Counted from the first letter of the stretch, positions 8,765 through 19,279 are shown. The stretch is 64,000 nucleotides of DNA from Pseudoxanthomonas winnipegensis (GCF_004283755.1 NZ_SHMH01000001.1:372001-436000), one strand, 5' to 3'. Notes: generated by a model from the sequence alone, not told the origin. Made by a program: numbers and translations.

Positions 8765-10186
8765 TCACTCGCGCACGACCTGCGGCCGCGCGAAGCCCAG
8801 CCCGGCGATGCGCGCGGCCAGAACGTCGGCCCCGTCATTGTCCGCTGCGCCGACCCGCACGCGCCACAGGGTCCGACCGCCGGCGATGACATCGCTCAGC
8901 GTCGCGGTGGGGATGCCGGCCGCCACCAGCCGGGCCAGGGCGCGCTCGGCATTGTCGCGGCTGGCGAAACTGGCGACCTGCAGCAGCACGGCCATGGCCG
9001 ACTGGCCATAGATGGCGTTGCCGGTGCTGGCGGCCAAGGCGACCGGCCGGGCCGGCGCTGGCGACGGGCGTGCGGCAGGCGCCGACTCGGCCGCGCCCTT
9101 GCCGGGGGCGACGGGCGTCGCCACGGCGACCACGGTCGCCGGTGCGGGTGCCGGGGCACCCGGCTTGCCGGTGGCCACGTGCACGCCCTGGCTCTTCATC
9201 CAGGCCTCGAAGCGGTCGGCGCTGGCCGGCTTCTTGGTATTGGGAATGGTGTAGTAGCGCAGCGAGGGATCGCTCGGCGCCGCCTTGGTGTCCACCGTGG
9301 CCGCGCCGGCGGCGGCCACGGCGGCGGCAGGCACCGGCTGTGTCGCGACCGCCGCGGTCCGCGACGCGGCCGGCAGGCCGCCGACCAGCTGATCCATGGC
9401 CGAGGGCCTGACCGCGGCCGGCTTGCCGGTGGCGATGGTGGTGGGCACGCCGGTCGCCACGGTGGTGGCCACCGGCCTGCGCACGGTGTTGCGGCTGGCC
9501 AGCAGCGCCGGCAGCTTGGGATCGTCCGGATGCAGCGCCTTGACCTCGACCCGGCCCGTGCCGCGCCCGGTGATGCCCAGCTTGACCGCCGCGGCGTAGC
9601 TCAGATCGATCACGCGACCATCGTGGAACGGCCCGCGGTCGTTGATGCGCACGATCACGTTCTTGCCGTTGTCCAGGTTGGTCACCAGGGCGAAGCTGGG
9701 CAGCGGCAGCGTCTTGTGCGCGGCGGTGAACTGGTACATGTCGTAGACCTCGTGGTTGGAGGTCTTGCGGCCATGGAACTTCTGCCCGTAGTACGAGGCC
9801 AGGCCGGTCTCTTCGTAATCGGCGGCGGTGTCGAGCACCGTGTAGTTCTTGCCCAGCACGCTGTAAGGCGACTTGTTGCCGTAGTCCGACAGCGGCTCGG
9901 CGGCGATGGTCGGCTCGGCGATGCAGTCCACATCGGGGACTTCGGTGGGCGTGCTGTCCGACACGCCGGGCTTGTACAGCCCACCGGCGGTGTAGTCGCC
10001 GCGCGTGGACGGATCCTCGACCGCCGGGGCGTAACGCCCCAGGCAGCCGGCGGCGACCGCGGCCGGGGCCTTCTCGCCCTTGGGGACGATGATGGTGGCC
10101 TCGCCCGGCTTGGCGCCCTTGCTGCGCGGCGCGCTGCTGCACGCCGCCAGGGTCGCCACCAGCGCCAGGAGCAGCCAGGTTTTCAT
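8765..10186 (-). CDS. rlpA: RlpA-family septal ring lytic transglycosylase, lipoprotein
   Basis: A 473-residue outer-membrane lipoprotein. It has a lipobox LAAC (Cys16), a long N-terminal region, a double-psi beta-barrel at about 126-205 (GLASYYGQKFHGRKTSNHE; INDRGPFHDGRVIDLS) with the conserved His138 and Asp183, a Pro/Ala/Thr-rich linker, and a C-terminal SPOR domain (VLLQVASFASRDNAERALARL to the end) that binds denuded glycan at division sites. RlpA proteins with these residues cleave glycan lacking stem peptides. It overlaps mltB by 4 bp (ATGA), so the two transglycosylases are translationally coupled. Confidence 0.95.
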   Translation of the reverse strand: MKTWLLLALVATLAACSSAPRSKGAKPGEATIIVPKGEKAPAAVAAGCLGRYAPAVEDPSTRGDYTAGGLYKPGVSDSTPTEVPDVDCIAEPTIAAEPLSDYGNKSPYSVLGKNYTVLDTAADYEETGLASYYGQKFHGRKTSNHEVYDMYQFTAAHKTLPLPSFALVTNLDNGKNVIVRINDRGPFHDGRVIDLSYAAAVKLGITGRGTGRVEVKALHPDDPKLPALLASRNTVRRPVATTVATGVPTTIATGKPAAVRPSAMDQLVGGLPAASRTAAVATQPVPAAAVAAAGAATVDTKAAPSDPSLRYYTIPNTKKPASADRFEAWMKSQGVHVATGKPGAPAPAPATVVAVATPVAPGKGAAESAPAARPSPAPARPVALAASTGNAIYGQSAMAVLLQVASFASRDNAERALARLVAAGIPTATLSDVIAGGRTLWRVRVGAADNDGADVLAARIAGLGFARPQVVRE

Positions 10187-11346
10187 GCCGGCGGCAGCGG
10201 GCGGCCGGCGATCGCTTCGGAAAGTTGCCATACGGCCATCGCGTACATTTTGGAGTTGTTGTATCGGGTAATGGCGTAGTAGTTGCGGAAGCCCAGCCAG
10301 TACTGCGGGCCGCTGCTGGTGGACAGGGTCACCGGCGTGGCGGTCTCGCCGGCCGGCACCGGCGCCAGCGGGGTGTAGCCGCGCGTGGCCAGCTCGCCCA
10401 GCGTCCAGGTCGGGGTCCAGTCGTCGGGGTTGAACTCCACCGCACCCGGCGCCAGCCTGGCCTGCACGGCCACCGGGCCGCCGCGTTCCCAGCCGTAGGC
10501 GCCCCCCTTCTTGACGAAGTAGTTGGCCACCGAGGCGAAGACATCGTCCAGGTCGGTCAGCAGGTCGATGCGGCCATCGCCGTCGCCGTCCACGCCGAAG
10601 TCGCGATAGCTGGAAGGCATGAACTGCCCCAGCCCCATCGCCCCGGCGTAGCTGCCGGTGAGCGTGGACAGGTCCAGCCGCTGCTCCTTGGCCAGGGCGA
10701 ACAGCTGCGCCAGTTCATCGCGGAAGAACAGCTCGCGGCGCGCCTCGTACTGGGCGCGGTCGGGATTGCCGCTGCGCGGATAGCGGAAGGCCAGCGTGTA
10801 GAGCGCATCGATCACCGGCGTCTTGCCGGTGTAGCCGCCGTAGCTGGTCTCCACGCCGAGGATGGCCACGATGATCTCGGCCGGCACACCGGTGCGCTGC
10901 TCGACGCGGCTGAGCTGGGCGCGATGCTCGGCCAGGAAGGCCTGCCCGGCGCTGATGCGCGAGGCGGTGATGAAGCGCGGCCGGTATTCGTTCCAGCCGA
11001 TGGTGCGCTCGGCCGGCTTGGACATCAGCTTGATCGTGTCCTCGCGCCAGTTGGCGCGGGCCAGCGTGGCCTCGATGAAGGCCGGATCCAGGCCGAAGCG
11101 CGCGGCGGTGTCGCGGATGAAATTGGCCCGCGCCACCTCGAAGGGCACCGGGGTCAGGTCCACCGGCGCCGCGTCGGCGCGGCGCTCGACCGAGGTCTCC
11201 GCGGGCGCAGGACCGGTCGGCACCGGCGCGGCCGGCGTGGGACGCGGCTGCGGGGCGGTCTGTTTCGGCGGGGTCGAAGGCCTTGGCTGGGTCGCACAGG
11301 CGACCAGGCCGAGCGTGAACAGGCAGGCAAGTGCGCGTCGGATCAT
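10183..11346 (-). CDS. mltB: Membrane-bound lytic murein transglycosylase B
   Basis: A 387-residue MltB, which cleaves peptidoglycan glycan strands to 1,6-anhydro products from the inner face of the outer membrane. It has a lipobox GLVAC (Cys17), a Pro-rich linker at about 21-60 and the MltB catalytic domain with ILGVETSYGGYTG (catalytic Glu166), GAMGLGQFMPSSYRDFGVDGDG and the C-terminal NYYAITRYNNSKMYAMAVWQL. The ATG at 11346 gives the lipoprotein signal. It sits between rodA and rlpA and overlaps rlpA by 4 bp. Confidence 0.96.
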   Translation of the reverse strand: MIRRALACLFTLGLVACATQPRPSTPPKQTAPQPRPTPAAPVPTGPAPAETSVERRADAAPVDLTPVPFEVARANFIRDTAARFGLDPAFIEATLARANWREDTIKLMSKPAERTIGWNEYRPRFITASRISAGQAFLAEHRAQLSRVEQRTGVPAEIIVAILGVETSYGGYTGKTPVIDALYTLAFRYPRSGNPDRAQYEARRELFFRDELAQLFALAKEQRLDLSTLTGSYAGAMGLGQFMPSSYRDFGVDGDGDGRIDLLTDLDDVFASVANYFVKKGGAYGWERGGPVAVQARLAPGAVEFNPDDWTPTWTLGELATRGYTPLAPVPAGETATPVTLSTSSGPQYWLGFRNYYAITRYNNSKMYAMAVWQLSEAIAGRPLPPA

Positions 11347-11476
11347 CGGCGCCGAGATTAGCACGCGATAACGGGAAATGAACCCTGTCGCGTCAGTCAC
11401 TTGCCCGATTTTGTTCATGTGTCGTCGCGGGATTGCGACGGACATCCAGGGCCCGTGATCGGTGCCCAGGGAGGCG

Positions 11477-12592
11477 CTAGCGATTCACCGGCCGGTGCGA
11501 GCGCACCGCCATCACCAGGCCCAGTCCGGCCAGCAGCGACACCGCCGAGGTGCCGCCGTAGCTCATCAGCGGCATCGGCACGCCCACTACCGGCAGCAGG
11601 CCGGAGATCATGCCGCCGTTGACCAGCACGTAGACGAAGAACGCCAGCCCCAGCGAGCCGGCCAGCACGCGCGAATAGGTGTCGCGCGCCTGCATGGCGA
11701 TCCACAGGCAGCGCCCGACGATCACCAGATACAGCGTCAGCAGCGTGGCCACGCCGATCCAGCCGAACTCCTCGCTCAGCACCGAGAAGGCGAAGTCGGT
11801 GGTCTGCTCGGGGATGAAGTTCAGATGCGACTGGCTGCCCAGGCCCCAGCCCTTGCCGGTCAGGCCGCCCGAGCCGATGGCGATCTTGGACTGGATGATG
11901 TTCCAGCCCGCGCCCAGCGCATCGCTCTCGGGGTTGAGGAACATCATGATGCGGTCCTTCTGGTAGGGCCGCAGCAGGAAGAACCAGGCCAGCGGCGCGG
12001 CGCTGGCCACGCCGGCCACGCCGATGCCGACCCACCACCACGGCAGCCCGGCCAGCAGCAGTGCGAACGCGCCGGAGGCGGCGATCAGCACGCCGGTGCC
12101 GAAGTCCGGCTGCAGCATGATCAGCCCGGTGGGAATGCCGATGATCGCCGCGGCGATCAGCACGGGGGTGAAGCGCGGCGGCAACGGCACGCGGTACAGG
12201 TACCAGGCCACCATCATCGGCATGGTGATCTTGAGCAGCTCGGCCGGCTGCAGGTAGAACACCTTCAGGTCCAGCCACTGGCGCCCGTACTTGCCGGTGC
12301 CCAGCACGAACACCGCCAGCAGCGGCAGCATGGACAGCGCGTAGATCAGCGGCGTCCAGGCGCGCAGGCGCGGCATCTGCACGCGCGAGAGCGCCCACAT
12401 CGCGCCGGCGCCGATGACGAAGCGCATGCCCTGGGCGATCACCAGATGGGTGCCGCCGGTGGCGCCGCCGGCGCTCTTCATCACCGCCAGGCCGAAGCAC
12501 ATCACGCCGGCCAGGGCCAGGCACAGCACCCAGTCCAGGCTGCGCGCAAAGCGCCAGACCAGATCGCCCAGGTAGCGCAGCAGGCCGGTCAT
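11477..12592 (-). CDS. rodA: Rod shape-determining SEDS glycosyltransferase RodA
   Basis: A 371-residue polytopic membrane protein of the SEDS family, the peptidoglycan polymerase of the elongasome that pairs with PBP2. Hydrophobic segments run through its length, with the SEDS signature blocks SGGLTGKGWGLGSQSHLNFIPE (here broken by loops), TDFAFSVLSEEFGW and LPVVGVPMPLMSYGGTS near the C-terminus. The ATG at 12592 overlaps the mrdA stop by 4 bp, consistent with fixed stoichiometry. A 130-bp gap without an obvious terminator separates it from mltB. Confidence 0.97.
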   Translation of the reverse strand: MTGLLRYLGDLVWRFARSLDWVLCLALAGVMCFGLAVMKSAGGATGGTHLVIAQGMRFVIGAGAMWALSRVQMPRLRAWTPLIYALSMLPLLAVFVLGTGKYGRQWLDLKVFYLQPAELLKITMPMMVAWYLYRVPLPPRFTPVLIAAAIIGIPTGLIMLQPDFGTGVLIAASGAFALLLAGLPWWWVGIGVAGVASAAPLAWFFLLRPYQKDRIMMFLNPESDALGAGWNIIQSKIAIGSGGLTGKGWGLGSQSHLNFIPEQTTDFAFSVLSEEFGWIGVATLLTLYLVIVGRCLWIAMQARDTYSRVLAGSLGLAFFVYVLVNGGMISGLLPVVGVPMPLMSYGGTSAVSLLAGLGLVMAVRSHRPVNR

Positions 12593-14598
12593 GGCGCGGC
12601 CTGCGGTTCGCGCGGCGCCTCGGCCGGCACCGGCGCGGCGGTCGGGGCCGGCGGCGGGGTCGGTCCGGGCGCGCCCGGGATCTCGGACGGGGCCGGCGGC
12701 GCGGCGCCGGTGTCGGTGCCGTCCTCGGGCACGACGATGTCCGGCGCGTCCGGCGTGTCGCCCGGCATCTTGCCCAGTAGCCAGGCGTCGAAGATCTTGC
12801 GCGCGATCGGCGCGGCGGTGCTGGCGCCGTAGCCGCCGCCCTCCACCGCGATGGCCAGGGCGATGGTCGGCGCCTGGGCCGGGGCGAAGCCCTCGAACAG
12901 CGAGCGGTGACGCAGGTGCATGGGCAGGCTGCGCGGATCGACCGCGGCCAGGCCCTTGCGGCTGACCACCTGCGCGGTGCCGGTCTTGCCGGCCATCTGG
13001 TACGGCGCGCCGACGGCGATGGCGTAGCCGCTGCCGCCCGGGCGCATGGTGTCCATCATGCCCTCGCGCACCCACTGCAGATTGTCCGGGCGATCGCTGA
13101 TCGGCTTGGTCGGACCGGGCGCGATCGGCTGCCAGGGCTGGTCGAAGCCGTTGCGCGTGTCCATCACCAGGCGCGGGGTGCGCAGCTGGCCGTCGGCCAC
13201 GCCGGAGATGGCGCGCACCAGCTGCAGCGGGGTGACCTTCCAGTCGCCCTGGCCGATGGCGATGTTGACCGTATCGCCGGGATACCAGGCCTCCTTGCGG
13301 CTCTTCATCTTGTAGGCCGGCGACGGCACGATGCCGCCGATCTCCCCGGCCAGGTCGATGCCGGTGGGCGCGCCGAAGCCGTACTTGGTCATGTACGCGT
13401 CGACCTGGGTGATGCCCATGTCCACGGCGAGCTTGTAGTAGTAGGTGTTGACCGACTGCGCGATGGACTTGCGCAGGTCGGTCCAGCCATGGCCGCCGCG
13501 GTGCGAGTCGCCCCAGCCGCGGCTGACGCCGGGCAGGTAGAACATGCCGGTGGACAGGATCTTGTCCTGCGGCCGGCGCGTGCCGCTGTCCAGCCCGGCC
13601 AGGCCCATCAGCGGCTTGATGGTCGAGCCCGGCGCCACGCCGCCCAGCACCAGCCGGTTGAACTGCGGGCGCGAGGGGTTCTCGTTGAGCGCCTTGAAGT
13701 CGCGGGTGGAGATGCCGTTGACGAACAGGTTGGTGTCGTAGCTGGGCAGGCTGACCATGCCCAGGATCTGCCCGGTGCGTGGGTCCATCGCCACGGCCGC
13801 GCCCTCGTATTGGCCGAAGGCCTCGGTCATGGCCTGCTGCAGCTTGATGTCGATGGACAGCTTCAGGTCGGTGCCGGCCTGGGCCGGCACGCGCCCGACC
13901 ACACCCAGGGCGCGGCCTTCCACGTTGGTCTCGACCTTCTCGTAGCCGACCTTGCCGCGCAGCTGCTGCTCGTAATAGCGCTCCAGGCCGGTCTTGCCGA
14001 CATGGGTCAGCGCAGAATTGCCTTCACCGAGCTGCGCCAGGTCGGCCTCGTCCACGCGCCCGACGTAGCCGATGACGTGCGCCAGCAGCGGTCCGTAGGG
14101 GTAATGACGCGTCAGGTAAGGCACCACCTCCACGCCCGGGAAGCGCCAGCGGTCCACCGCCAGCGCGGCGATTTCCTCTTCGCTCAGCTTGGGCTTGATG
14201 GTGATGCCGCGAAACCCGCGGCTGACCTTGCGCACGGCCAGGAAGTGCTTGACCTCCTCCGGATCCAGCGCCACCACCTTGCCCAGCGCATCCAGCCACT
14301 CGTCCGGATCGCCGGCCTGGTCGGGCACCACGTCCAGGCGGAAGGCCGGGATGTTCTCGGCCAGCAATACGCCGTTGCGGTCGTAGATGCTGCCGCGCGC
14401 CGGCACCACCGGGCGCAGCTTGATGCGGTTGGCCTCCGAGCGGGTGGCGTACTCGGCGTGATCGAGCACCTGCAGCTTGAAGTACCAGGCGCCCAGCCCG
14501 GCCAGGCAGACGAACACGCCCAGGAAGCCCAGCGCCGCGCGCCGGCGGAACTGGTCGGCCTCGGCATGGGCATTCTTGAGCGGGCGGCGACGCGACAT
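12589..14598 (-). CDS. mrdA: Penicillin-binding protein 2 (elongation transpeptidase)
   Basis: A 669-residue class B PBP that crosslinks new peptidoglycan during elongation. One N-terminal membrane segment (about 22-42) precedes the pedestal domain (ARGSIYDRNGVLLAEN at 67-82). The transpeptidase motifs are STIK (Ser325-Lys328), SVN (382-384) and KTG (538-540). After about residue 620 comes a roughly 50-residue tail of almost only Pro, Ala, Gly, Thr and Glu, absent from the standard E. coli protein and of unknown role. It lies 16 bp after mreD and overlaps rodA. Confidence 0.97.
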   Translation of the reverse strand: MSRRRPLKNAHAEADQFRRRAALGFLGVFVCLAGLGAWYFKLQVLDHAEYATRSEANRIKLRPVVPARGSIYDRNGVLLAENIPAFRLDVVPDQAGDPDEWLDALGKVVALDPEEVKHFLAVRKVSRGFRGITIKPKLSEEEIAALAVDRWRFPGVEVVPYLTRHYPYGPLLAHVIGYVGRVDEADLAQLGEGNSALTHVGKTGLERYYEQQLRGKVGYEKVETNVEGRALGVVGRVPAQAGTDLKLSIDIKLQQAMTEAFGQYEGAAVAMDPRTGQILGMVSLPSYDTNLFVNGISTRDFKALNENPSRPQFNRLVLGGVAPGSTIKPLMGLAGLDSGTRRPQDKILSTGMFYLPGVSRGWGDSHRGGHGWTDLRKSIAQSVNTYYYKLAVDMGITQVDAYMTKYGFGAPTGIDLAGEIGGIVPSPAYKMKSRKEAWYPGDTVNIAIGQGDWKVTPLQLVRAISGVADGQLRTPRLVMDTRNGFDQPWQPIAPGPTKPISDRPDNLQWVREGMMDTMRPGGSGYAIAVGAPYQMAGKTGTAQVVSRKGLAAVDPRSLPMHLRHRSLFEGFAPAQAPTIALAIAVEGGGYGASTAAPIARKIFDAWLLGKMPGDTPDAPDIVVPEDGTDTGAAPPAPSEIPGAPGPTPPPAPTAAPVPAEAPREPQAAP

Positions 14599-14614
14599 GG
14601 TCAGGGCTGCCCGC

Positions 14615-15094
14615 TCAGGAACGCCGGCCCAGGCGCAGCGCGTCGAGCAGCACGAACACCGGCGGCCACAGCGCCATGCCGATCAGCGGCGCCCACCAGT
14701 AGGCCCAGGGCAGCAGCGGCTCGCCGATGGCCAGATGGATCGCGCTGGCGACGATGCGGTCGTTGAGCAGCAGCCCGCCCAGCGCCAGCGCCTGCTGGGA
14801 GAGCGGGAAGAAGCGCAGCCGCGCGCGGAAGCGCTGCAGGATGAAGGCCATCACTACCAGCCGCAGCGCCTGTTCGCCGAGTAAACCACCGAAGCTGATG
14901 TCGGCGATCAGCCCGACCACGAACACGAAGCCCAGCCCGACCCGCTCGGGTTCCTCGATCACCCAGTAGGCCAGCACCAGCGCCAGCCAGTACGGCCGCA
15001 GCGGCTGCAGCAGCGGCGGCAGCGGCAGCAGGGCCAGCAGCAGCGCCACCAGCACGCTCACCGGCAGCACCCAGCCCTTGCGCTGGCGGCTCAT
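14615..15094 (-). CDS. mreD: Rod shape-determining protein MreD
   Basis: A 159-residue integral membrane protein with about five hydrophobic segments (first LPVSVLVALLLALLPLPPLL), the expected size of MreD. It bridges MreC and the rest of the Rod complex. Identification rests on hydropathy, the block LGFVFVVGLIADISFGGLLGEQAL and its place between mreC and mrdA. Its ATG overlaps the mreC stop codon by 4 bp. Confidence 0.93.
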   Translation of the reverse strand: MSRQRKGWVLPVSVLVALLLALLPLPPLLQPLRPYWLALVLAYWVIEEPERVGLGFVFVVGLIADISFGGLLGEQALRLVVMAFILQRFRARLRFFPLSQQALALGGLLLNDRIVASAIHLAIGEPLLPWAYWWAPLIGMALWPPVFVLLDALRLGRRS

Positions 15095-16212
15095 GGGCGG
15101 GGCTCCTGCGCAGAGGCGGGGGCCGGGCTCGGGGAGCGTGAACCGGCAGCCGGGGCAGAAGCGGAGGCGCCGGGAGTTGGAGTTGCGGGCTGGGCGCCAG
15201 GTGCCGGGCGAGGCGCGGAAGCGGCAGATGCCGAGGGCTGCGAAGTTGTCGCGCCTGCCACGCCACCGCCGTCGTTCCTGCCGCTGGCCTTGCTGTTGCC
15301 CTTCCCTGGCTCCTGGCCCCCGGCCTCCGGTCCCTCGCCTGGCATCCCGACATTGGGAACCGCCGGCACCGCCGCGGCGGCCTTGAGCAGCAGCACATTG
15401 CGCCCGCGGTCCAGGTGCGCGGCCGGACGCAGCTCGCCGACCAGGAAGGTGCGGCTGTCGTCGGCGTGCAGGTCGGCCACGGTGCCGACCGGGAAGCCGG
15501 GCGGGAAGCGCCCGCCCAGGCCGGAGGTCACCACCACGTCGCCGTCCTTGATGTCGGCGTTGAGCGGCACGTTGACCAGCTGCAGCTGGTCGCTGCGGCC
15601 GTTGCCGGAGGCCAGCAGGCGCACGCCGCTGCGCTGGACCATCACCGGCACGGCGTGGTCCGGGTCGGTCAGCAGCAGCACGGTGGAATAGGTCGGCATC
15701 ACCTGCACGATCTGGCCGAGCAGGCCGCCGGCGTCGATCACCGGCTGGCCCACGTGCACGCCGTCGCGGCTGCCGGCGTCGATCACCAGGCGCTGCCGGG
15801 TCGGATCCAGGTCGATGTTGAGCACCGCGGCCAGCTGCACGTCCAGGCCACGGTTGCCGGCCGCGCCCAGCAGGGCGCGCAGCTGGGCGTTGTCGGCCAC
15901 CGCGGCGCTCAGCCGGGTCAGGCGCGCGTTGGAGATCAGCAGCTCGTCGCGCAGGCGACGGTTTTCCTCGGTCAGCTGGCCCAGCGTGGCCGCGTCATCT
16001 TGGAGGCGCGCCCCCAGCTTGCCGGGCAGCCCGGCGACCCACCACAGCGGTTGCGCGGCCAGGCCCAGCTGCTGCCTGGCCTGGGCCAGCCAGCCGCCGC
16101 GGTGATCCAGGATCACCAGCGCCACGCCCAGCGCCAGGTACGCCAGCAGCCGCAGGGAGCTGGCGATCTCGCCCGGACGGGGGGCTACGGGAGGGCCGGC
16201 GTAGGAAGGCAC
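15091..16212 (-). CDS. mreC: Rod shape-determining protein MreC, with long Pro/Ala tail
   Basis: A 373-residue bitopic protein: short cytoplasmic part, one membrane segment (about 21-37), a coiled coil (about 77-108, EENRRLRDELLISNARLTRL) and periplasmic beta domains containing RLVIDAGSRDGVHVGQPVID and VPVMVQRSGVRLLASG. It activates PBP2-RodA. Residues from about 283 to the end form a low-complexity Gly/Pro/Ala/Ser tail of roughly 90 residues, longer than in typical MreC. The start is a GTG at 16212 with no strong ribosome site; no better start gives the membrane segment. Confidence 0.95.
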   Translation of the reverse strand: MPSYAGPPVAPRPGEIASSLRLLAYLALGVALVILDHRGGWLAQARQQLGLAAQPLWWVAGLPGKLGARLQDDAATLGQLTEENRRLRDELLISNARLTRLSAAVADNAQLRALLGAAGNRGLDVQLAAVLNIDLDPTRQRLVIDAGSRDGVHVGQPVIDAGGLLGQIVQVMPTYSTVLLLTDPDHAVPVMVQRSGVRLLASGNGRSDQLQLVNVPLNADIKDGDVVVTSGLGGRFPPGFPVGTVADLHADDSRTFLVGELRPAAHLDRGRNVLLLKAAAAVPAVPNVGMPGEGPEAGGQEPGKGNSKASGRNDGGGVAGATTSQPSASAASAPRPAPGAQPATPTPGASASAPAAGSRSPSPAPASAQEPRP

Positions 16213-16252
16213 GAATAACTAGGCGCGAGGAAGGAAAAGAACCGGGCGGGAA

Positions 16253-16395
16253 CCGGGACCGGGGACCGGGGACCGGGGGAACAGCAAGACGGAGACACGC
16301 GCGGGGCAGCAGAACGGCACTCCGCCACAAGCCGAACCGTCCTGGAAAGATGCCCTGCTTGACCCGGGTCCCGGGTCCCCGGTCCCCGGTCCCGG
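16253..16395. repeat. Inverted GGGGACC heptamer repeats between mreB and mreC
   Basis: The left arm 16253-16274 and right arm 16374-16395 are perfect 22-nt reverse complements, each built of heptamer units (GGGGACC or GGTCCCC), with about 100 nt between. On the mreB-to-mreC transcript they could pair into a very stable stem. No coding potential. Confidence 0.85.
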
Positions 16396-16403
16396 CTTCA
16401 CGC

Positions 16404-17752
<1,349 letters not shown>

Positions 17753-18685
17753 ATGTCCGCACTGATCTGTGGTTCCCTCGCCTACGACACCATCATGGTG
17801 TTTCCGGACCAGTTCAAGAACCACATCCTGCCCGACAAGGTGCACATCCTGAATGTGTCCTTCCTGGTCCCGCGCATGCGCCGCGAGTTCGGCGGCTGCG
17901 CCGGCAACATCGCCTACAACCTGCATCTGCTGGGCGGCAAGCCGCTGCCGATGGGCACGGTGGGCCAGGACTTCGGGCCGTACCGGGAGCATTTCGAGTC
18001 GCTCGGCATCGATCTGTCCTGTGTGAAGGTGATCGATGAGCTGTTCACGCCCCAGGCGTTCATCACCACCGATCACGACAACAACCAGATCACCGCCTTC
18101 CATCCGGGGGCGATGATGCGGTCCTACGAGAACCACGCGAAGGACGTGCCGGGGGTGACCATCGGGCTGGTCGGGCCGGACGGGCGCGAGGGCATGCTGC
18201 AGAACTCGCAGGAGTTCGCCGAAGGCGGGATCCGCTTCATCTTCGATCCGGGCCAGGCGATGCCGCTGTTCAACGGCGAGGAGCTGCGCACCTTCATCGA
18301 TCAGGCCAACTACGTGGTCGTCAACGATTACGAGTCCAATCTGCTGCAGGAGCGCACCGGCTGGAACGAGCAGGACATCGTCTCCCGGGTAGAGGCGTAC
18401 ATCACCACGCAGGGCCCCAAGGGGGCGCTGGTGCATACGCCGGGCAAGACCTACGACATTCCGCCGGCGCACGAGCGCCGGGTGGTGGACCCGACCGGCT
18501 GCGGCGATGCGTTCCGCGCGGGGCTGATCTTCGGCATCGAGCGTGGCTGCGATTGGCTGACCATCGGCCGCATGGGCAATCTGATGGGCGCGCTCAAGGT
18601 CGAACACCCGGGCACGCAGAACCAGCGTTTCGACTTCGACGAGTTCAACGATCAGTTCAAGCAGCAGTTCGGCTACGCGCTGTAG
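17753..18685 (+). CDS. PfkB-family carbohydrate/adenosine kinase
   Basis: A 310-residue ribokinase/PfkB-family kinase. The N-terminal GGCAGNIAYNLHLLGG (about 47-62) is the substrate-lid signature, and DPTGCGDAFRAGLIFG (246-261) contains the anion hole and the catalytic base Asp252. The family phosphorylates sugars or nucleosides. In Xanthomonadaceae such a gene is usually annotated as adenosine kinase; the sequence here does not prove the substrate. The ATG at 17753 begins MSALICGSLAYDTIM, where the first strand should be. It is followed 30 bp later by a strong terminator, so it is likely monocistronic. Confidence 0.9.
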   Translation: MSALICGSLAYDTIMVFPDQFKNHILPDKVHILNVSFLVPRMRREFGGCAGNIAYNLHLLGGKPLPMGTVGQDFGPYREHFESLGIDLSCVKVIDELFTPQAFITTDHDNNQITAFHPGAMMRSYENHAKDVPGVTIGLVGPDGREGMLQNSQEFAEGGIRFIFDPGQAMPLFNGEELRTFIDQANYVVVNDYESNLLQERTGWNEQDIVSRVEAYITTQGPKGALVHTPGKTYDIPPAHERRVVDPTGCGDAFRAGLIFGIERGCDWLTIGRMGNLMGALKVEHPGTQNQRFDFDEFNDQFKQQFGYAL

Positions 18686-18716
18686 GGGCTGCGCTGGTCG
18701 CGGCCTGGGTGTGAAG

Positions 18717-18744
18717 GGGCGGCCTTTGGGCCGCCCTTTGTTTT
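18717..18744 (+). terminator. Rho-independent terminator of the PfkB-family kinase gene
   Basis: A perfect 8-bp stem GGGCGGCC/GGCCGCCC with TTTG loop, followed by TTTGTTTT, 31 bp after the stop codon. Confidence 0.9.
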
Positions 18745-18800
18745 GGGCGTTCTCTCGGTTTGGGGATCGTGGCCGTTGAGCACGCTGGCTTCGGCGGGGC

Positions 18801-19140
18801 AGCGGTCCGGCGGGCGGGGGCCGCTTTTCCCTCAATCAGGGCATCCTGCCCTGATTCGGGCGCTCGGCGTCCTGCCTCGCTCGGCGCGGCCCCCGCCCGC
18901 CGGCCCGCTGCCGCGCGCGTCAGGTCACAAGGCTTTGGTTTGCGCCGTCGTTCGAGACCCTCGCCCATGCGCAGAGCGCGATCGGTGACGGGAGGGCTTC
19001 GACTTGAGGCCCCCTCCCTTGCGCGTAGCGCAGGGGAGGGATGGGGAGGGGTCGGGGCTTTACCGGGCAAGCCACCGAAGCGAAGAGCAAAAGCACCCCT
19101 CCCCGGCCCTCCCCTTCGCCTGCGGCGAAAGGGAGGGGGC
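18801..19140. repeat. Long direct repeat, left copy (flanks the polysaccharide cassette)
   Basis: About 340 bp nearly matching 21887-22223 in the same orientation. It has two parts. The first, 18807-18903, is a nested palindrome: perfect 18-bp outer arms enclose an inner hairpin AATCAGGGCA/TGCCCTGATT (18834-18856). The second, 19009-19140, is a copy of the GC-rich two-armed repeat. The stretch 18686-19279 holds the kinase terminator and this repeat but no recognised gene. Confidence 0.85.
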
Positions 19141-19279
19141 AGAGCGCGTACACGGACCTCACGCTGCCTCGGCCGAGAGCCGCTTTTTGTCAGGACGTTA
19201 CAGATTCGTGCGACGGCGTCCTAAAAAGATCGGTCCGCGCGTTATGTTCTCTCGCAGCTTTCGGCCACACCTGGATTCC

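Noticed and set aside
19004..19243. Coding extension of the flippase through the repeat
   Set aside because: The open frame runs through the GC-rich repeat, which is present at many non-coding sites.
19244..19279. Upstream ATG of the flippase gene
   Set aside because: It has no ribosome site and would add a short arginine-rich lead before the family N-terminus; 19280 was preferred, though the choice is not certain.
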